From positions 1 through 33,000 of the forward strand of contig JANTGZ010000019.1 in the NCBI GenBank assembly GCA_024762675.1: a stretch of 33,000 bases of DNA. Reading direction: 5' to 3'. The DNA is from Thermodesulfobacteriota bacterium. GTDB taxonomy: Bacteria > Desulfobacterota > Anaeroferrophillalia > Anaeroferrophillales > Tharpellaceae. Positions 9,546 to 17,466 of this stretch are shown piece by piece. The notes beneath the pieces are model-generated. The model did not search any database, was not told where the DNA came from, and was given only the letters and a program-made list of their open reading frames with translations. The translations under genes were made by a program, and so were the position numbers. Every line of letters begins with the position of its first letter. Position 1 is the stretch's first letter.

Positions 9546-9833
9546 CTAAGCAAGCACGCCAAGAACGTCATCCTCACGCATGATGAGATAGTCTTCACCA
9601 TCCAATTTTACTTCGGTACCAGCATATTTGCCAAAAAGAATCTTATCTCCGACCTTGACGTCCAACGGATTTACTTTACCATCTTCAGCTACTTTACCTT
9701 TACCGGCAGCAACAACTTCACCCTGCATCGGTTTCTCTTTAGCAGCATCAGGAATAATAATTCCACCTGCAGTTTTCTCTTCTTCTTCAGTTCGTTTGAC
9801 AATGATCCGATCCTGTAAGGGTCTGATATTCAT
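9546..9833 (-). CDS. groES: Co-chaperonin GroES (Hsp10)
   Basis: A 95-residue co-chaperonin that forms the heptameric lid on GroEL. It begins [14 protein letters not shown] and carries the mobile loop [13 protein letters not shown] (about 17-29), whose hydrophobic IIIP edge contacts GroEL. Length is standard. AGGAGG lies six bases before the ATG. It is the first gene of the operon, followed by groEL. The ~90-base leader starts at the CIRCE operator, so HrcA control is expected. Confidence 0.99.
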   Translation of the reverse strand: MNIRPLQDRIIVKRTEEEEKTAGGIIIPDAAKEKPMQGEVVAAGKGKVAEDGKVNPLDVKVGDKILFGKYAGTEVKLDGEDYLIMREDDVLGVLA

Positions 9834-9910
9834 CGTTGATCCTCCTAATAATTGTTTTTTTTAAGATTAACAGATGTAAAATAAGGCTATCAACCTGACT
9901 TACTAATTTT

Positions 9911-9937
9911 TTAGCACTCGGACGCCCTGAGTGCTAA
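9911..9937. promoter_or_regulatory. CIRCE operator (HrcA-binding site)
   Basis: TTAGCACTC (9911-9919), nine bases, then GAGTGCTAA (9929-9937): an exact match to the CIRCE consensus. It begins about where groES transcription should start, so HrcA would block initiation and release it on heat shock. hrcA itself is not in the window. Confidence 0.97.
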
Positions 9938-9945
9938 CAAGCGGA

Positions 9946-9974
9946 AATATACTCACGCCTACAAGAAAAATCAA
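9946..9974 (-). promoter_or_regulatory. Sigma70 promoter of groES-groEL
   Basis: On the minus strand, TTGATT (9974-9969), 17 bases, then TATATT (9951-9946). The expected start near 9939 lies at the CIRCE edge, the usual arrangement for HrcA repression. Confidence 0.85.
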
Positions 9975-10010
9975 GGGGTCGGAGAAAAAAATTCTCTTTT
10001 TTTTATGGCT

Positions 10011-12203
10011 TTAATACCACTGTTCGCGAAAATTGTAGGTTGAGACAACCAGATCATTGAGACGCATACGGCGGGAGTTGAGAAAACGGCGAGCTACAGA
10101 AGCGTTTGGGGCCCAGGAAAGATCTATAATCTTTAGAGAAATTGCCGGATTGTGCAAGCGCTCGAGAGAGCTCAGAAGTGAGAATGGGGTGGCACTGACC
10201 AAGGCGCTGACACCATCACGCTTAATAACCACAAACTCCTCTTGGCGACTAGAAAAAAAACTTTCGTTACGGCGTTTCTGAGGCAGCGGCACCCGGGTTA
10301 AAAGAAGAGGAACAAAACTGAAAACCGTCAAACCTAAGCCGATACCCGACATCGCCGACAAAGAGTTGATAGTGGTTTCGTCGAGTTCAGGGGTCAGATG
10401 AATCAAAGAGAAACCCTGCTCCGTATAAAAATCAACAGCCGACTGGTTGGCGGCATGAAGAAAAGGGCCGGTCGCCAATTTAAAAGCCGCTACACCCCCG
10501 GCAAGATCCGAGAAAAGATCAAGCTGCCCCAGGCCATTCAGGTGAAAATTACGAAATCCGGCTTGCGCCAATCGTTTAACAATCTCCTCCAGGGGTGCTT
10601 CCCGGCCAGGATACTGGATTGGGGGTAAAGACCATTCAAGTTTGGGAAAACGGCGAAAAAGATCCCGTTCACGGCCAGCGACAGCGGCCGTCAGCTTACC
10701 ATTAAGATCGAGCGCCACCCGCCACCCGCTGCGCTGTAGAAAAGGCTGAGCAGTAGACCAGTCGGCAAACTTGATCAACCATGAAGACTCTTTTTTTACA
10801 ATTGCTACAACCGATTTTTTTCCCGAACCACTTTTAGCAAGTTGCCGTTTTGCCGATGAATAACGCCGAGACCGCTTGGTATCGGTGTTATTCCGCTCTT
10901 TAATTTGGCTTCCGACTGACTCTTCGATCTGCCGCCGAAACCAGGGACCGCCCCGACGACCATACTTATCGCGACTGCCAACCTTGACTAAAAGATCACC
11001 CACCTGACATTTAAAAGGCACCGGAAGAGAAACAATCAAGCCGCCACCTTTGCCCCCCCTTTTCTTTTCAACCCGAAAACCATCCTTTAAAGTAAAGGCG
11101 TTATCGCGCCCATCTTTGCCTTGGCCAATAATTTTCAGGCGATCGCCGGCTGCCATTTCACGAGATGAACGCAATAAAATTCGCCATTGTTTCCCATCTC
11201 GACTTACGCGCCGCACTTTGCCAACCACCACTCCGATGGTCGCCGCCCGCTGGGGCTCGATTATCGTGGCAGGATAGTGCCCCGATAAATTTCCCGGTGT
11301 CGCCGGACGCGCATAGGACTCTTTAAGCTCCCCGGCAAAGGCTTTGCGACTTTTCGGGGAGAGCTCACCGGTGTTTTTAATCTCATCCAAAGCCCGGCGG
11401 AAAACCCCAACCACGACACTGACATATTGCGAGCCCTTCATACGGCCTTCGATCTTGCAGGAGGCGACTCCTGAACGTACCAGATGAGGCAGAAAATCGA
11501 GCGCATTAAAATCGGCCGGCGAGAAAAAATTCCCCTCCTCTCCAGCATGGCTGTAAGGACGACGACAGGGCTGACTGCAACGCCCTCGATTAGCACTCTG
11601 ACCGCCAAAAAAGCTGCTGAACTGGCACAGCCCGGCCACCGAAACACACAAGGCCCCATAAACAAAGAGTTCGATCTCAATAGAGCTCTTTTCCGCCACC
11701 AGCTTAATCTCAGCTAACGAAAGTTCGCGCCCTAAAACCACCCGTTCACAACCCATGCCCGCCAACCGATTGGCCCCGGCCGCATTATGAATCGCCAGTT
11801 GGGTTGAAAGATGAACGGGAAGTTCGGAGAAATCACGGCGCAAAATATTAACCAGACCGAGATCCTGGACAATGACCGCATCGATTCCAATGCGGGAGAG
11901 TTCTTCAAGGGTTCGATAGATCTCATCAAGCTCATCGTTGCGAATCAGGGTATTTAAAGCAACATAGAGTTTCACATCGCGCTGATGGGCGTAGAGAGTC
12001 ATCAATTCGACGTCTGAAAAGGTGAAATTTTCGGCTCGGGCCCGAGCCGAAAATTTCTTCAGCCCCAGATAGACCGCATCCGCCCCGGCATCGATGGCCG
12101 CCATAAAGGTCTCAAAATTCCCCACCGGAGCCAGCAGTTCAGGAAACTTATTCGACAAACTGCTGGGCGAAGAAAATTCAATAGGGCTTACAAAATTATT
12201 CAT
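10011..12203 (-). CDS. U32-family protein with DUF3656-like region (RlhA-like)
   Basis: A 730-residue protein of the peptidase-U32 family. The opening FPELLAPVGNFETFMAAIDAGADAV (split here by family convention into a TIM-barrel start) and KIEGRMKGSQYV near residue 250 are typical. Cysteines at 186, 193, 209 and 249 have nearly the spacing of the [4Fe-4S] ligands in UbiU/TrhP-type U32 proteins. The long C-terminal part with a GDRLKIIGQGKDGRDN segment resembles DUF3656 of E. coli RlhA, which hydroxylates a 23S rRNA cytidine; members called collagenases are more likely RNA hydroxylation factors. A Lys/Ser-rich linker lies at about 435-470. The gene follows selD on the same strand, with a 127-bp inverted repeat between them. 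The ribosome site is weak. The exact substrate is inferred. Confidence 0.88.
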   Translation of the reverse strand: MNNFVSPIEFSSPSSLSNKFPELLAPVGNFETFMAAIDAGADAVYLGLKKFSARARAENFTFSDVELMTLYAHQRDVKLYVALNTLIRNDELDEIYRTLEELSRIGIDAVIVQDLGLVNILRRDFSELPVHLSTQLAIHNAAGANRLAGMGCERVVLGRELSLAEIKLVAEKSSIEIELFVYGALCVSVAGLCQFSSFFGGQSANRGRCSQPCRRPYSHAGEEGNFFSPADFNALDFLPHLVRSGVASCKIEGRMKGSQYVSVVVGVFRRALDEIKNTGELSPKSRKAFAGELKESYARPATPGNLSGHYPATIIEPQRAATIGVVVGKVRRVSRDGKQWRILLRSSREMAAGDRLKIIGQGKDGRDNAFTLKDGFRVEKKRGGKGGGLIVSLPVPFKCQVGDLLVKVGSRDKYGRRGGPWFRRQIEESVGSQIKERNNTDTKRSRRYSSAKRQLAKSGSGKKSVVAIVKKESSWLIKFADWSTAQPFLQRSGWRVALDLNGKLTAAVAGRERDLFRRFPKLEWSLPPIQYPGREAPLEEIVKRLAQAGFRNFHLNGLGQLDLFSDLAGGVAAFKLATGPFLHAANQSAVDFYTEQGFSLIHLTPELDETTINSLSAMSGIGLGLTVFSFVPLLLTRVPLPQKRRNESFFSSRQEEFVVIKRDGVSALVSATPFSLLSSLERLHNPAISLKIIDLSWAPNASVARRFLNSRRMRLNDLVVSTYNFREQWY

Positions 12204-12218
12204 GAAAACATCAAAATT

Positions 12219-12345
12219 GTGATGGCAAAGTAAACTGTTCAGATGCGAGGCGCGCTGAACCAGAGGGATGAGGCGTACATAAAGTACGCCGCAGTGACGA
12301 AGGTTCGGCGGAACGAAGCAGGTGAACAGTTTACGACGCCATCAC
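12219..12345. repeat. 127-bp nested inverted repeat, possible structured RNA or REP-like element
   Basis: Four pairs of complementary arms nest around one centre. GTGATGGC (12219-12226) pairs with GCCATCAC (12338-12345). GTAAACTGTTCA (12230-12241) pairs with TGAACAGTTTAC (12323-12334). GAACC (12257-12261) pairs with GGTTC (12302-12306). GGCGTAC (12272-12278) pairs with GTACGCC (12284-12290) around ATAAA. The spacers on the two sides are almost equal (3/3, 15/16, 10/11), so the element folds into a long rod with symmetrical internal loops. It fills the whole gap between selD and the U32 gene and starts directly after the selD stop. Confidence 0.85.
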
Positions 12346-13413
12346 TCATAGGAGTTGGATGCGACCAGGATCGCTGTCGATAAACTGACCCACCGGCCAG
12401 CAGCCGGTCTCGGCTGCATTAAAAACGCGGATCACGGATTCAGCCCCAGCTGGGTCGACGGCCAGCAGGAGACCGCCCGAAGTCTGAGGATCAAACAGGA
12501 GATCACGAAGCAGAGGGTCGGCCAGATCTTCACCCAAAAGACGAAAACCAAAATGGTCGCGATTGCGATGCCCGCCTTCCGGGAACATCCCCATACTGCA
12601 AAACTCTTCGGCCCGATCAAGCAGTGGGACATGGCCCAATTCAACCCGAACCCCGACCCGATCGTCGGCAATCATCTCGGCAAGATGGCCAAACAAACCG
12701 AAACCGGTAACATCAGTACAGGCCCGCACCCACTGCCGCCAACAATTCCCCTCGCTCTCAGGAGGTAAAACATTGAGCCGCAACATCCACTCCAGAGATT
12801 GAGAAATCTCCTCCTCTTTGACAAAATCAGCTTGCAAAGCGGTCGCCAAAATCCCATTACCCAAAGGTTTGGTCAAAAGCAGAATATCGCCGGCTAAAGC
12901 CCCCTGATTACGCCAGATCTTATCGGGGTGCACCTCGCCGGTAACCGACAGGCCATATTTTATCTCCGGATCATCGACACTATGGCCGCCAGCCAAAACA
13001 GCTCCGGCCTCGGCAATTTTATCAAGACCACCGGCCAGAATCTGCCGCAAAATCTCAGGATCCTGACACTTGATCGGAAAGGCCACCAGATTCATAGCGG
13101 TTAGGGGATGCCCACCCATAGCGTAAACATCACTAAAGGCGTTAGCCGCCGCAATCTGCCCAAAACGGTAAGGATCATCAACCATCGGCGGAAAAAAATC
13201 AACCGTCTGCACCAGGGCGCGCTCGGCATCAAGACGAAAAACCCCGGCATCATCCGCTCCTTCCAAACCGACCAAAAGCCGCTCATCGACCGGCAGCTCC
13301 AAACCCTGCAACACATCCGCCAGATCCGACGGACCAATTTTCGCAGCTCAACCGGAGGCCGCAGAGAGGGTGGAAAGTCTAACTTTTCCATTTTTTAAAT
13401 TTTCATTATTCAT
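12346..13413 (-). CDS. selD: Selenide, water dikinase (selenophosphate synthetase), selenocysteine-containing
   Basis: SelD makes selenophosphate from selenide and ATP for selenocysteine synthesis. The ATG at 13413 (GGTGAG seven bases upstream) opens a frame of 355 codons that is continuous except for TGA at 13350-13348, codon 22. Around it the reading is LSAASG-U-AAKIGPSDLADVL, the known active-site motif of selenoprotein SelD, where other SelD proteins have Cys. A start at the GTG 13314 would lose this motif and the catalytic residue. Downstream, GLEGADDAGV, DFFPPMVDDP, TDVTGFGLFGH and FDPQTSGGLL are standard SelD motifs. A SECIS-like hairpin follows the TGA. The gene lies 28 bases after the GT9 gene. 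UGA read-through is inferred from motif and hairpin. Confidence 0.93.
13315..13334 (-). promoter_or_regulatory. SECIS-like hairpin in selD mRNA
   Basis: Thirteen bases after the in-frame TGA, GTCCGTC (13334-13328) pairs with GGCGGAT (13321-13315), including two G-U pairs, around the loop GGATCT. A stem with a G-rich apical loop at this distance fits bacterial SECIS elements read by SelB. Base pairing was worked out by eye only. Confidence 0.6.
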
Positions 13414-13441
13414 AAAGATCTCACCATTGCATACAAAGTTT

Positions 13442-14557
13442 TTATTCCGGCATCAAAGATTTACGATCTTTTTTACCGGTTTCAGCCAGCAGATTTTCAA
13501 CCTCCGAAAAGACCTGGCGCCAACCGATTGCTTCAAGACAGAGATGGCTTTTGCAGGAGCGTTTGCGGCAGGGGCTGCAATGCAGAGGATGACGGACAAT
13601 GCGGTAGGGGGCACCATAGGGGGCATTTACTTGAGGATGGGTCGGACCGAAGATAGCCACCACCGGGGTGTCCATAGCAACGGCAAGATGCATGGGTCCA
13701 GTATCTCCGCCAACATAAAGATCACAGGCCGCAAAAATGGCGGCCAGCTCAAGCAGGGATGAGGTTTTTTTAGCCACTACCACCGGCACCCGCAGATTCC
13801 CGGCAATCAGTTCAACCGTTTCCCGCTCTCCCGGCCCCCAGGTCAGGATGACCCGGGCTCCGATTTTTTCGACCAGAGCATTAATCAAACCGACATAACC
13901 ATTCTGATGCCAGCGTTTATAAGAGGTCTTCGGGCTGCTGCCGGGATGCAGAGCGATAATCGGGCCGTCGCCCTGCAGTTTTTCCAGGCTGAGCAGCGAC
14001 GCTTTAGCTCGTTGAATATGTACTCCAGTCAGCGGCAGTTGATAAGTAACAGGACCCGCAACTGATACCCCGAGAAAATCGACCAGGCCTAGAGCCCTTT
14101 CGACCCGATTTAGATCTGAGTTTGCAGGCCTGAAATGACGAGTATAAAAGAGATGGCTCCCCTCTTTGGCGTCCGGCCGGGTAAAACCGGCCCTTTCGGG
14201 TGCCCCGCTAAATCGGGCGAAGAGGGCACTTTTGAGAATACTGTGAAAATCGACGACCAGATCAAAATTTCCGGAACGTAGATCTCTAAGCAGTCCAAAA
14301 AGTGAGGCCAGAGCTCGCCAAAGTTGTTTAGGGGAACGCAAAAAACCACTAAAAAGCCCGCGTTCGAAAATCAGAACTCGATCAAGAGCTACGTGCCCTT
14401 CGAGTACCGAGGCTGCCGCCGGCTCTACCAACCAGGTAAATCTGGCCTCAGGACAATGCCTGCGCCAAGCGTTAACCGCCGGCAGAGTCCGCAACACATC
14501 ACCAATAGCACCTAAACGAATGATCAGAACATTTTTGTAATCACAAACAGAATTCAA
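13442..14557 (-). CDS. Glycosyltransferase family 9 (ADP-heptose:LPS heptosyltransferase-like)
   Basis: A 371-residue GT9 enzyme, expected to add heptose from an ADP-heptose donor to the lipopolysaccharide core at the cytoplasmic face of the inner membrane. The N-terminal half has VLIIRLGAIGDVLRTLP with Asp20, the conserved acceptor-side Asp. The C-terminal half has HPGSSPKTSYKRW (204-216) and the donor-binding GGDTGPMHLAVAMDTPVVAIFG starting at 283. A cysteine cluster CSPCRKRSCKSHLC lies near the C-terminus, as in many GT9 members. No ATG fits the frame; TTG at 14557 gives the standard N-terminus. It is first in an operon with selD and the U32 gene. Which core sugar it adds is not known. Confidence 0.9.
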   Translation of the reverse strand: MNSVCDYKNVLIIRLGAIGDVLRTLPAVNAWRRHCPEARFTWLVEPAAASVLEGHVALDRVLIFERGLFSGFLRSPKQLWRALASLFGLLRDLRSGNFDLVVDFHSILKSALFARFSGAPERAGFTRPDAKEGSHLFYTRHFRPANSDLNRVERALGLVDFLGVSVAGPVTYQLPLTGVHIQRAKASLLSLEKLQGDGPIIALHPGSSPKTSYKRWHQNGYVGLINALVEKIGARVILTWGPGERETVELIAGNLRVPVVVAKKTSSLLELAAIFAACDLYVGGDTGPMHLAVAMDTPVVAIFGPTHPQVNAPYGAPYRIVRHPLHCSPCRKRSCKSHLCLEAIGWRQVFSEVENLLAETGKKDRKSLMPE

Positions 14558-14588
14558 AAAGCATCTACCCCGTAAGAGACATTAACGA

Positions 14589-14616
14589 CCAGACATAAAC
14601 TCTAATTTTTCAAGAC
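14589..14616 (-). repeat. Partial copy of a dispersed repeat (minus orientation)
   Basis: Read on the minus strand this begins GTCTTGAAAAATTAGA and continues TTTATGTCTG, matching the start of the copy at 17279 with about two mismatches over 26 bases. It lies in the leader of the GT9 gene. Confidence 0.5.
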
Positions 14617-14696
14617 AGCCATATATCATTTTCACAAAAAAAACGGCAAGCTTTAATCGTTTTCTGCATTTTTAATCCAACCAGTCGCAATTATAC

Positions 14697-14726
14697 TTGA
14701 CTTACGTTAAGAACAAGCTCTATTCT
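14697..14726 (+). promoter_or_regulatory. Sigma70-type promoter of corC-lnt
   Basis: TTGACT (14697-14702), 18 bases, then TATTCT (14721-14726). The predicted start is about 36 bases before the corC TTG codon. Confidence 0.6.
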
Positions 14727-14768
14727 GAGTTCAGAACAATTGAAAAAAGTCAAGCAACGGAGGCTTAG

Positions 14769-15692
14769 TTGAGTGATAAAGAGAAAGGGCTGCTGGATCG
14801 ACTAAAGGGAATGTTTCATGGCGACCAAGAGCCTCCGCCAACTGAGGAGGAGCTCTTTGAGATCATCAACGCCAGCGGTGAAACCGGAATTATCGCTGAC
14901 GACACCCATGAGATGCTGAGCAGTGTCATCCAGCTCAAAGAGACCCAGGTCCAGGAGGTGATGGTGCCGCGCACTGAATTTGCGGCGATTGCGGCGGACC
15001 ACAGCATCCTCGAAGAACTCGAAACGATAACCAGCAAAGGTTTCTCCCGCTATCCAATTTTCCATAATAATCTTGACCAGGTGATCGGCGTCCTCTACGC
15101 CAAAGACATCCTCAAACACCTGGGGCAGGACTTAAGCCGAATTTACCCACGCGAGATCATGCGCCCGGTCTACTTTGTTCCCGAAACTAAAAAAGTTCAA
15201 GAGCTGCTTCAGGAATTCAGGGTTAAGGGCATCCATATTGCTGTTGCCGTCGATGAGTATGGCGGCACCTCGGGCCTGGTGACGATCAGTGACCTGGTTG
15301 AAGAGATTATTGGCAAGATATACGAAGAAGATCGCCCTATTGAAGAGAGTGAGAAACTCATCGAAAAACTTAATGACGGTTCCTACCTGATCAACGGCAA
15401 GACCGAGATTGAAGAGATTGAAGAGATTTTCGGCATTGAGATAGACAATCGGGGAAAATTTGAAAGCGCTGGAGGACTGGCAGTTTTCTTGAGCGGCAGC
15501 ATCCCGCAAGCCGGTGAGAGTTTTGCCTACAAGAATATCTCCCTGACAGTTGAGGCAGCCGACAATCGCAGGGTAAAAAAAATCCGCCTGCGGCTGCTTG
15601 AAGGACAACAAGACGACCCTGATTCGACTTCGCCGAAAGCTTCCACCACGACCGAGCCGAAGCCCCTCGCCCAGGAAACTGAAAAACCGTGA
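14769..15692 (+). CDS. corC: CorC/HlyC-type CBS-domain protein
   Basis: A 307-residue cytoplasmic protein with two CBS domains and a C-terminal CorC_HlyC (transporter-associated) domain. The CBS pair runs from about 60 to 185 and includes VMVPRTEFAAI, SRYPIFHNN, IGVLYAKDIL and VDEYGGTSGLVTISDLVEEI, all family hallmarks. No membrane domain is present, as in E. coli YbeX/CorC, which is linked to magnesium/cobalt efflux and ribosome homeostasis. The start is TTG, with CGGAGG six bases upstream. The next gene, lnt, begins inside the stop codon (GTGA), matching the ybeX-lnt order known from E. coli. A 30-residue Ser/Thr/Pro/Glu-rich tail follows the last domain. Confidence 0.9.
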   Translation: MSDKEKGLLDRLKGMFHGDQEPPPTEEELFEIINASGETGIIADDTHEMLSSVIQLKETQVQEVMVPRTEFAAIAADHSILEELETITSKGFSRYPIFHNNLDQVIGVLYAKDILKHLGQDLSRIYPREIMRPVYFVPETKKVQELLQEFRVKGIHIAVAVDEYGGTSGLVTISDLVEEIIGKIYEEDRPIEESEKLIEKLNDGSYLINGKTEIEEIEEIFGIEIDNRGKFESAGGLAVFLSGSIPQAGESFAYKNISLTVEAADNRRVKKIRLRLLEGQQDDPDSTSPKASTTTEPKPLAQETEKP

Positions 15693-17293
15693 CCCGTTTC
15701 GGCCTTTTCCTGGGTGTTGCTCTCGGCTCCGCAACCAGCCTGTACTTAAGCTTTAATCTCAACAATCACAGCTGGGCCTGGGCTTTTATAGCTCTTATCC
15801 CCTTAATGGCGCTCTCAGAAAAGAGCGGGTCTCTGCTTTCAGCCTGCGGGCTGGGCCTGCTGGCCGGTTTCAGCTTTAATTTTATAGAACTCTTCTGGGT
15901 CACCAACTCTATCGCCGGCTTTACCAATCTGCCACAGGCCTTAGTCACCATCATTATGGGGCTGCTGGCGCTCTACATGGCGCTCTACATGGCGCTCTTT
16001 ACCGGCCTCTGGCACTATCTAAGAAATGTATCCGCACTAAAATCACCTTTCGGGGGAGTTGTCAGCGCCCTGACGGCGGCCGCCGCCTGGATGCTGCTTG
16101 AAGATCTGCGCAGCTCTTTTCTTGGTGGCTTTCCGTGGCACCCTCTGGGCTTGACCCAGATCGACAACCACCTCTTAAACTGGCTACTGCCCTGGGGCAG
16201 TGTCCGACTGCTCTCCGGCTTGATCGTCCTCGCTAGTACCGGGCTCTATCTAAGCACCAACGCCCTTTTCAAAAAAGAGGCCAAAAACGCTATCTTTTAT
16301 ACTTTTTTTCTCCTTGGCCCAATCCTTGGCCTGGCCCTTTCAGCCGGCACCACTACTCCAACAAAGACGACCCCAAAAACTTCTGAGGCTCCCATCCCTA
16401 CTAAAATTGTTATAATCCAGCCCAATATTCCGCAAAAAGAAAAATGGGTCCCGGAAAACCGGGAGAAAATCATTGAGAAGATGATCGCCATGACCAGACA
16501 AGGTTTGAACAGCAAACCCGACCTTGTCATCTGGCCGGAAGCGGCCCTGCCGCTTCTCCTTGAAAAAGAGACGGCCCTCTGTAACCGACTTCAGGAACTA
16601 GTCAGAAAAGAGCAGACCAGCTTGATGCTTGGCGGACCGCGCTATATTACCGTACCCCTGAAAAACCAAGCTGAAGAGATGCAAAAAAGACTCTACAACT
16701 CCATTTTCCTATTTACCCCAGATAAGCCACTTCAAGTCTACAATAAAATTAAACTCGTCCCTTATGGTGAATTTACCCCATTAGCCAAGTTTTTCCCCTT
16801 CATCAGCAAAATTGTTCCCGGCCTCAGCTACTCACCTGGAGATAATATTCACAATTTCACTCTGAAAGAACTCAACATCTCCCCTTCAGTCTGCTTTGAA
16901 GGAGTCTTCCCGGCCTTTACCGCCCGTTTTTTTGGAGCTGGAGCCAATATTCTCATCAACCTGACCAACGACGCCTGGTTTGGCGACTCACCTGGCCCGC
17001 GCCAGCACCTTTTAAATATTCGCCTGAGGGCCTTGGAGAACCACTGCTATATCGTCCGCTGCGCCAATACCGGCATCTCTGCTATCATCAGCCCGCAAGG
17101 AGAGGTTGAGCAACACCTCCCATTAAACCAAGAGGGCCTGATCGAAGCTCTTGTCACACCCGGCAAAGAAGCAACTTTCTTTGCCCGCCACCCCGACCTG
17201 CCGACAACCGTAGCCGGGATTGTTCTTTTACTGCCTCTGATGATATTTTTTCGCCGGCGACAGTTAAAGCTTAAAGGCGTCTTGAAAAATTAG
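15689..17293 (+). CDS. lnt: Apolipoprotein N-acyltransferase
   Basis: A 534-residue inner-membrane enzyme that adds the third acyl chain to the N-terminal Cys of lipoproteins, the last step of lipoprotein maturation. Hydrophobic helices fill residues 1-215. The periplasmic nitrilase domain (about 238-490) carries the catalytic triad: Glu284 in IWPEAALP, Lys353 in YNKIKLVPYGEF, and Cys402 in SVCFEG. A last hydrophobic helix lies near 507-521. The GTG start overlaps the corC stop by four bases, so translation is coupled. A 12-base tandem duplication at 15968-15991 repeats ALYM without shifting frame. The 3' end overlaps a dispersed repeat. Function is secure; it serves the two lipoproteins predicted in this window among others. 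Confidence 0.97.
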   Translation: MTRFGLFLGVALGSATSLYLSFNLNNHSWAWAFIALIPLMALSEKSGSLLSACGLGLLAGFSFNFIELFWVTNSIAGFTNLPQALVTIIMGLLALYMALYMALFTGLWHYLRNVSALKSPFGGVVSALTAAAAWMLLEDLRSSFLGGFPWHPLGLTQIDNHLLNWLLPWGSVRLLSGLIVLASTGLYLSTNALFKKEAKNAIFYTFFLLGPILGLALSAGTTTPTKTTPKTSEAPIPTKIVIIQPNIPQKEKWVPENREKIIEKMIAMTRQGLNSKPDLVIWPEAALPLLLEKETALCNRLQELVRKEQTSLMLGGPRYITVPLKNQAEEMQKRLYNSIFLFTPDKPLQVYNKIKLVPYGEFTPLAKFFPFISKIVPGLSYSPGDNIHNFTLKELNISPSVCFEGVFPAFTARFFGAGANILINLTNDAWFGDSPGPRQHLLNIRLRALENHCYIVRCANTGISAIISPQGEVEQHLPLNQEGLIEALVTPGKEATFFARHPDLPTTVAGIVLLLPLMIFFRRRQLKLKGVLKN

Positions 17294-17420
17294 AATTTTT
17301 GTCTGAGTACAAGGCAGGCAAAAATTCTAAACACAGGAATACATTAAGTATTTCGAGGATTAAAATTTTTGCCTAACGCAGTAATCGGGCAAAAAGGCAA
17401 TTTTTAGAGGTGCTCTTAAA
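17279..17420 (+). repeat. Dispersed repeat copy 1 with internal hairpins
   Basis: It begins GTCTTGAAAAATTAGA within the last codons of lnt. AGAATTTTTG (17292-17301) and CAAAAATTCT (17319-17328) are perfect inverted arms. A second pair, TTTTTGCC and GGCAAAAA, lies further right. The end reads AAAAAGGCAATTTTTAGAGG. Copies at 14589-14616 and 23621-23700 share its ends. It fills most of the lnt-pabB gap. Confidence 0.6.
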
Positions 17421-17466
17421 GGCAACTCTTGACAGTTTGTTATGCTTTCGTCTAAGGTGCCGCGCC

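Noticed and set aside
12346-13314. selD starting at the GTG 13314, or selD as a pseudogene broken by TGA
   Set aside because: Upstream residues on both sides of the TGA match the SelD Sec motif, the ribosome site is at 13413, and no other damage is seen.
15132-15734. 200-codon minus-strand frame opposite corC/lnt
   Set aside because: Shadow of two well-identified genes; no motif or ribosome site.
15968-15991. 12-base tandem duplication in lnt
   Set aside because: Keeps frame and only adds ALYM in a membrane helix; likely neutral.
17292-17328. Perfect 10-bp inverted repeat after lnt as an intrinsic terminator
   Set aside because: The stem is AT-rich, the loop is 17 bases and no T-run follows; it is better explained as part of the dispersed repeat.
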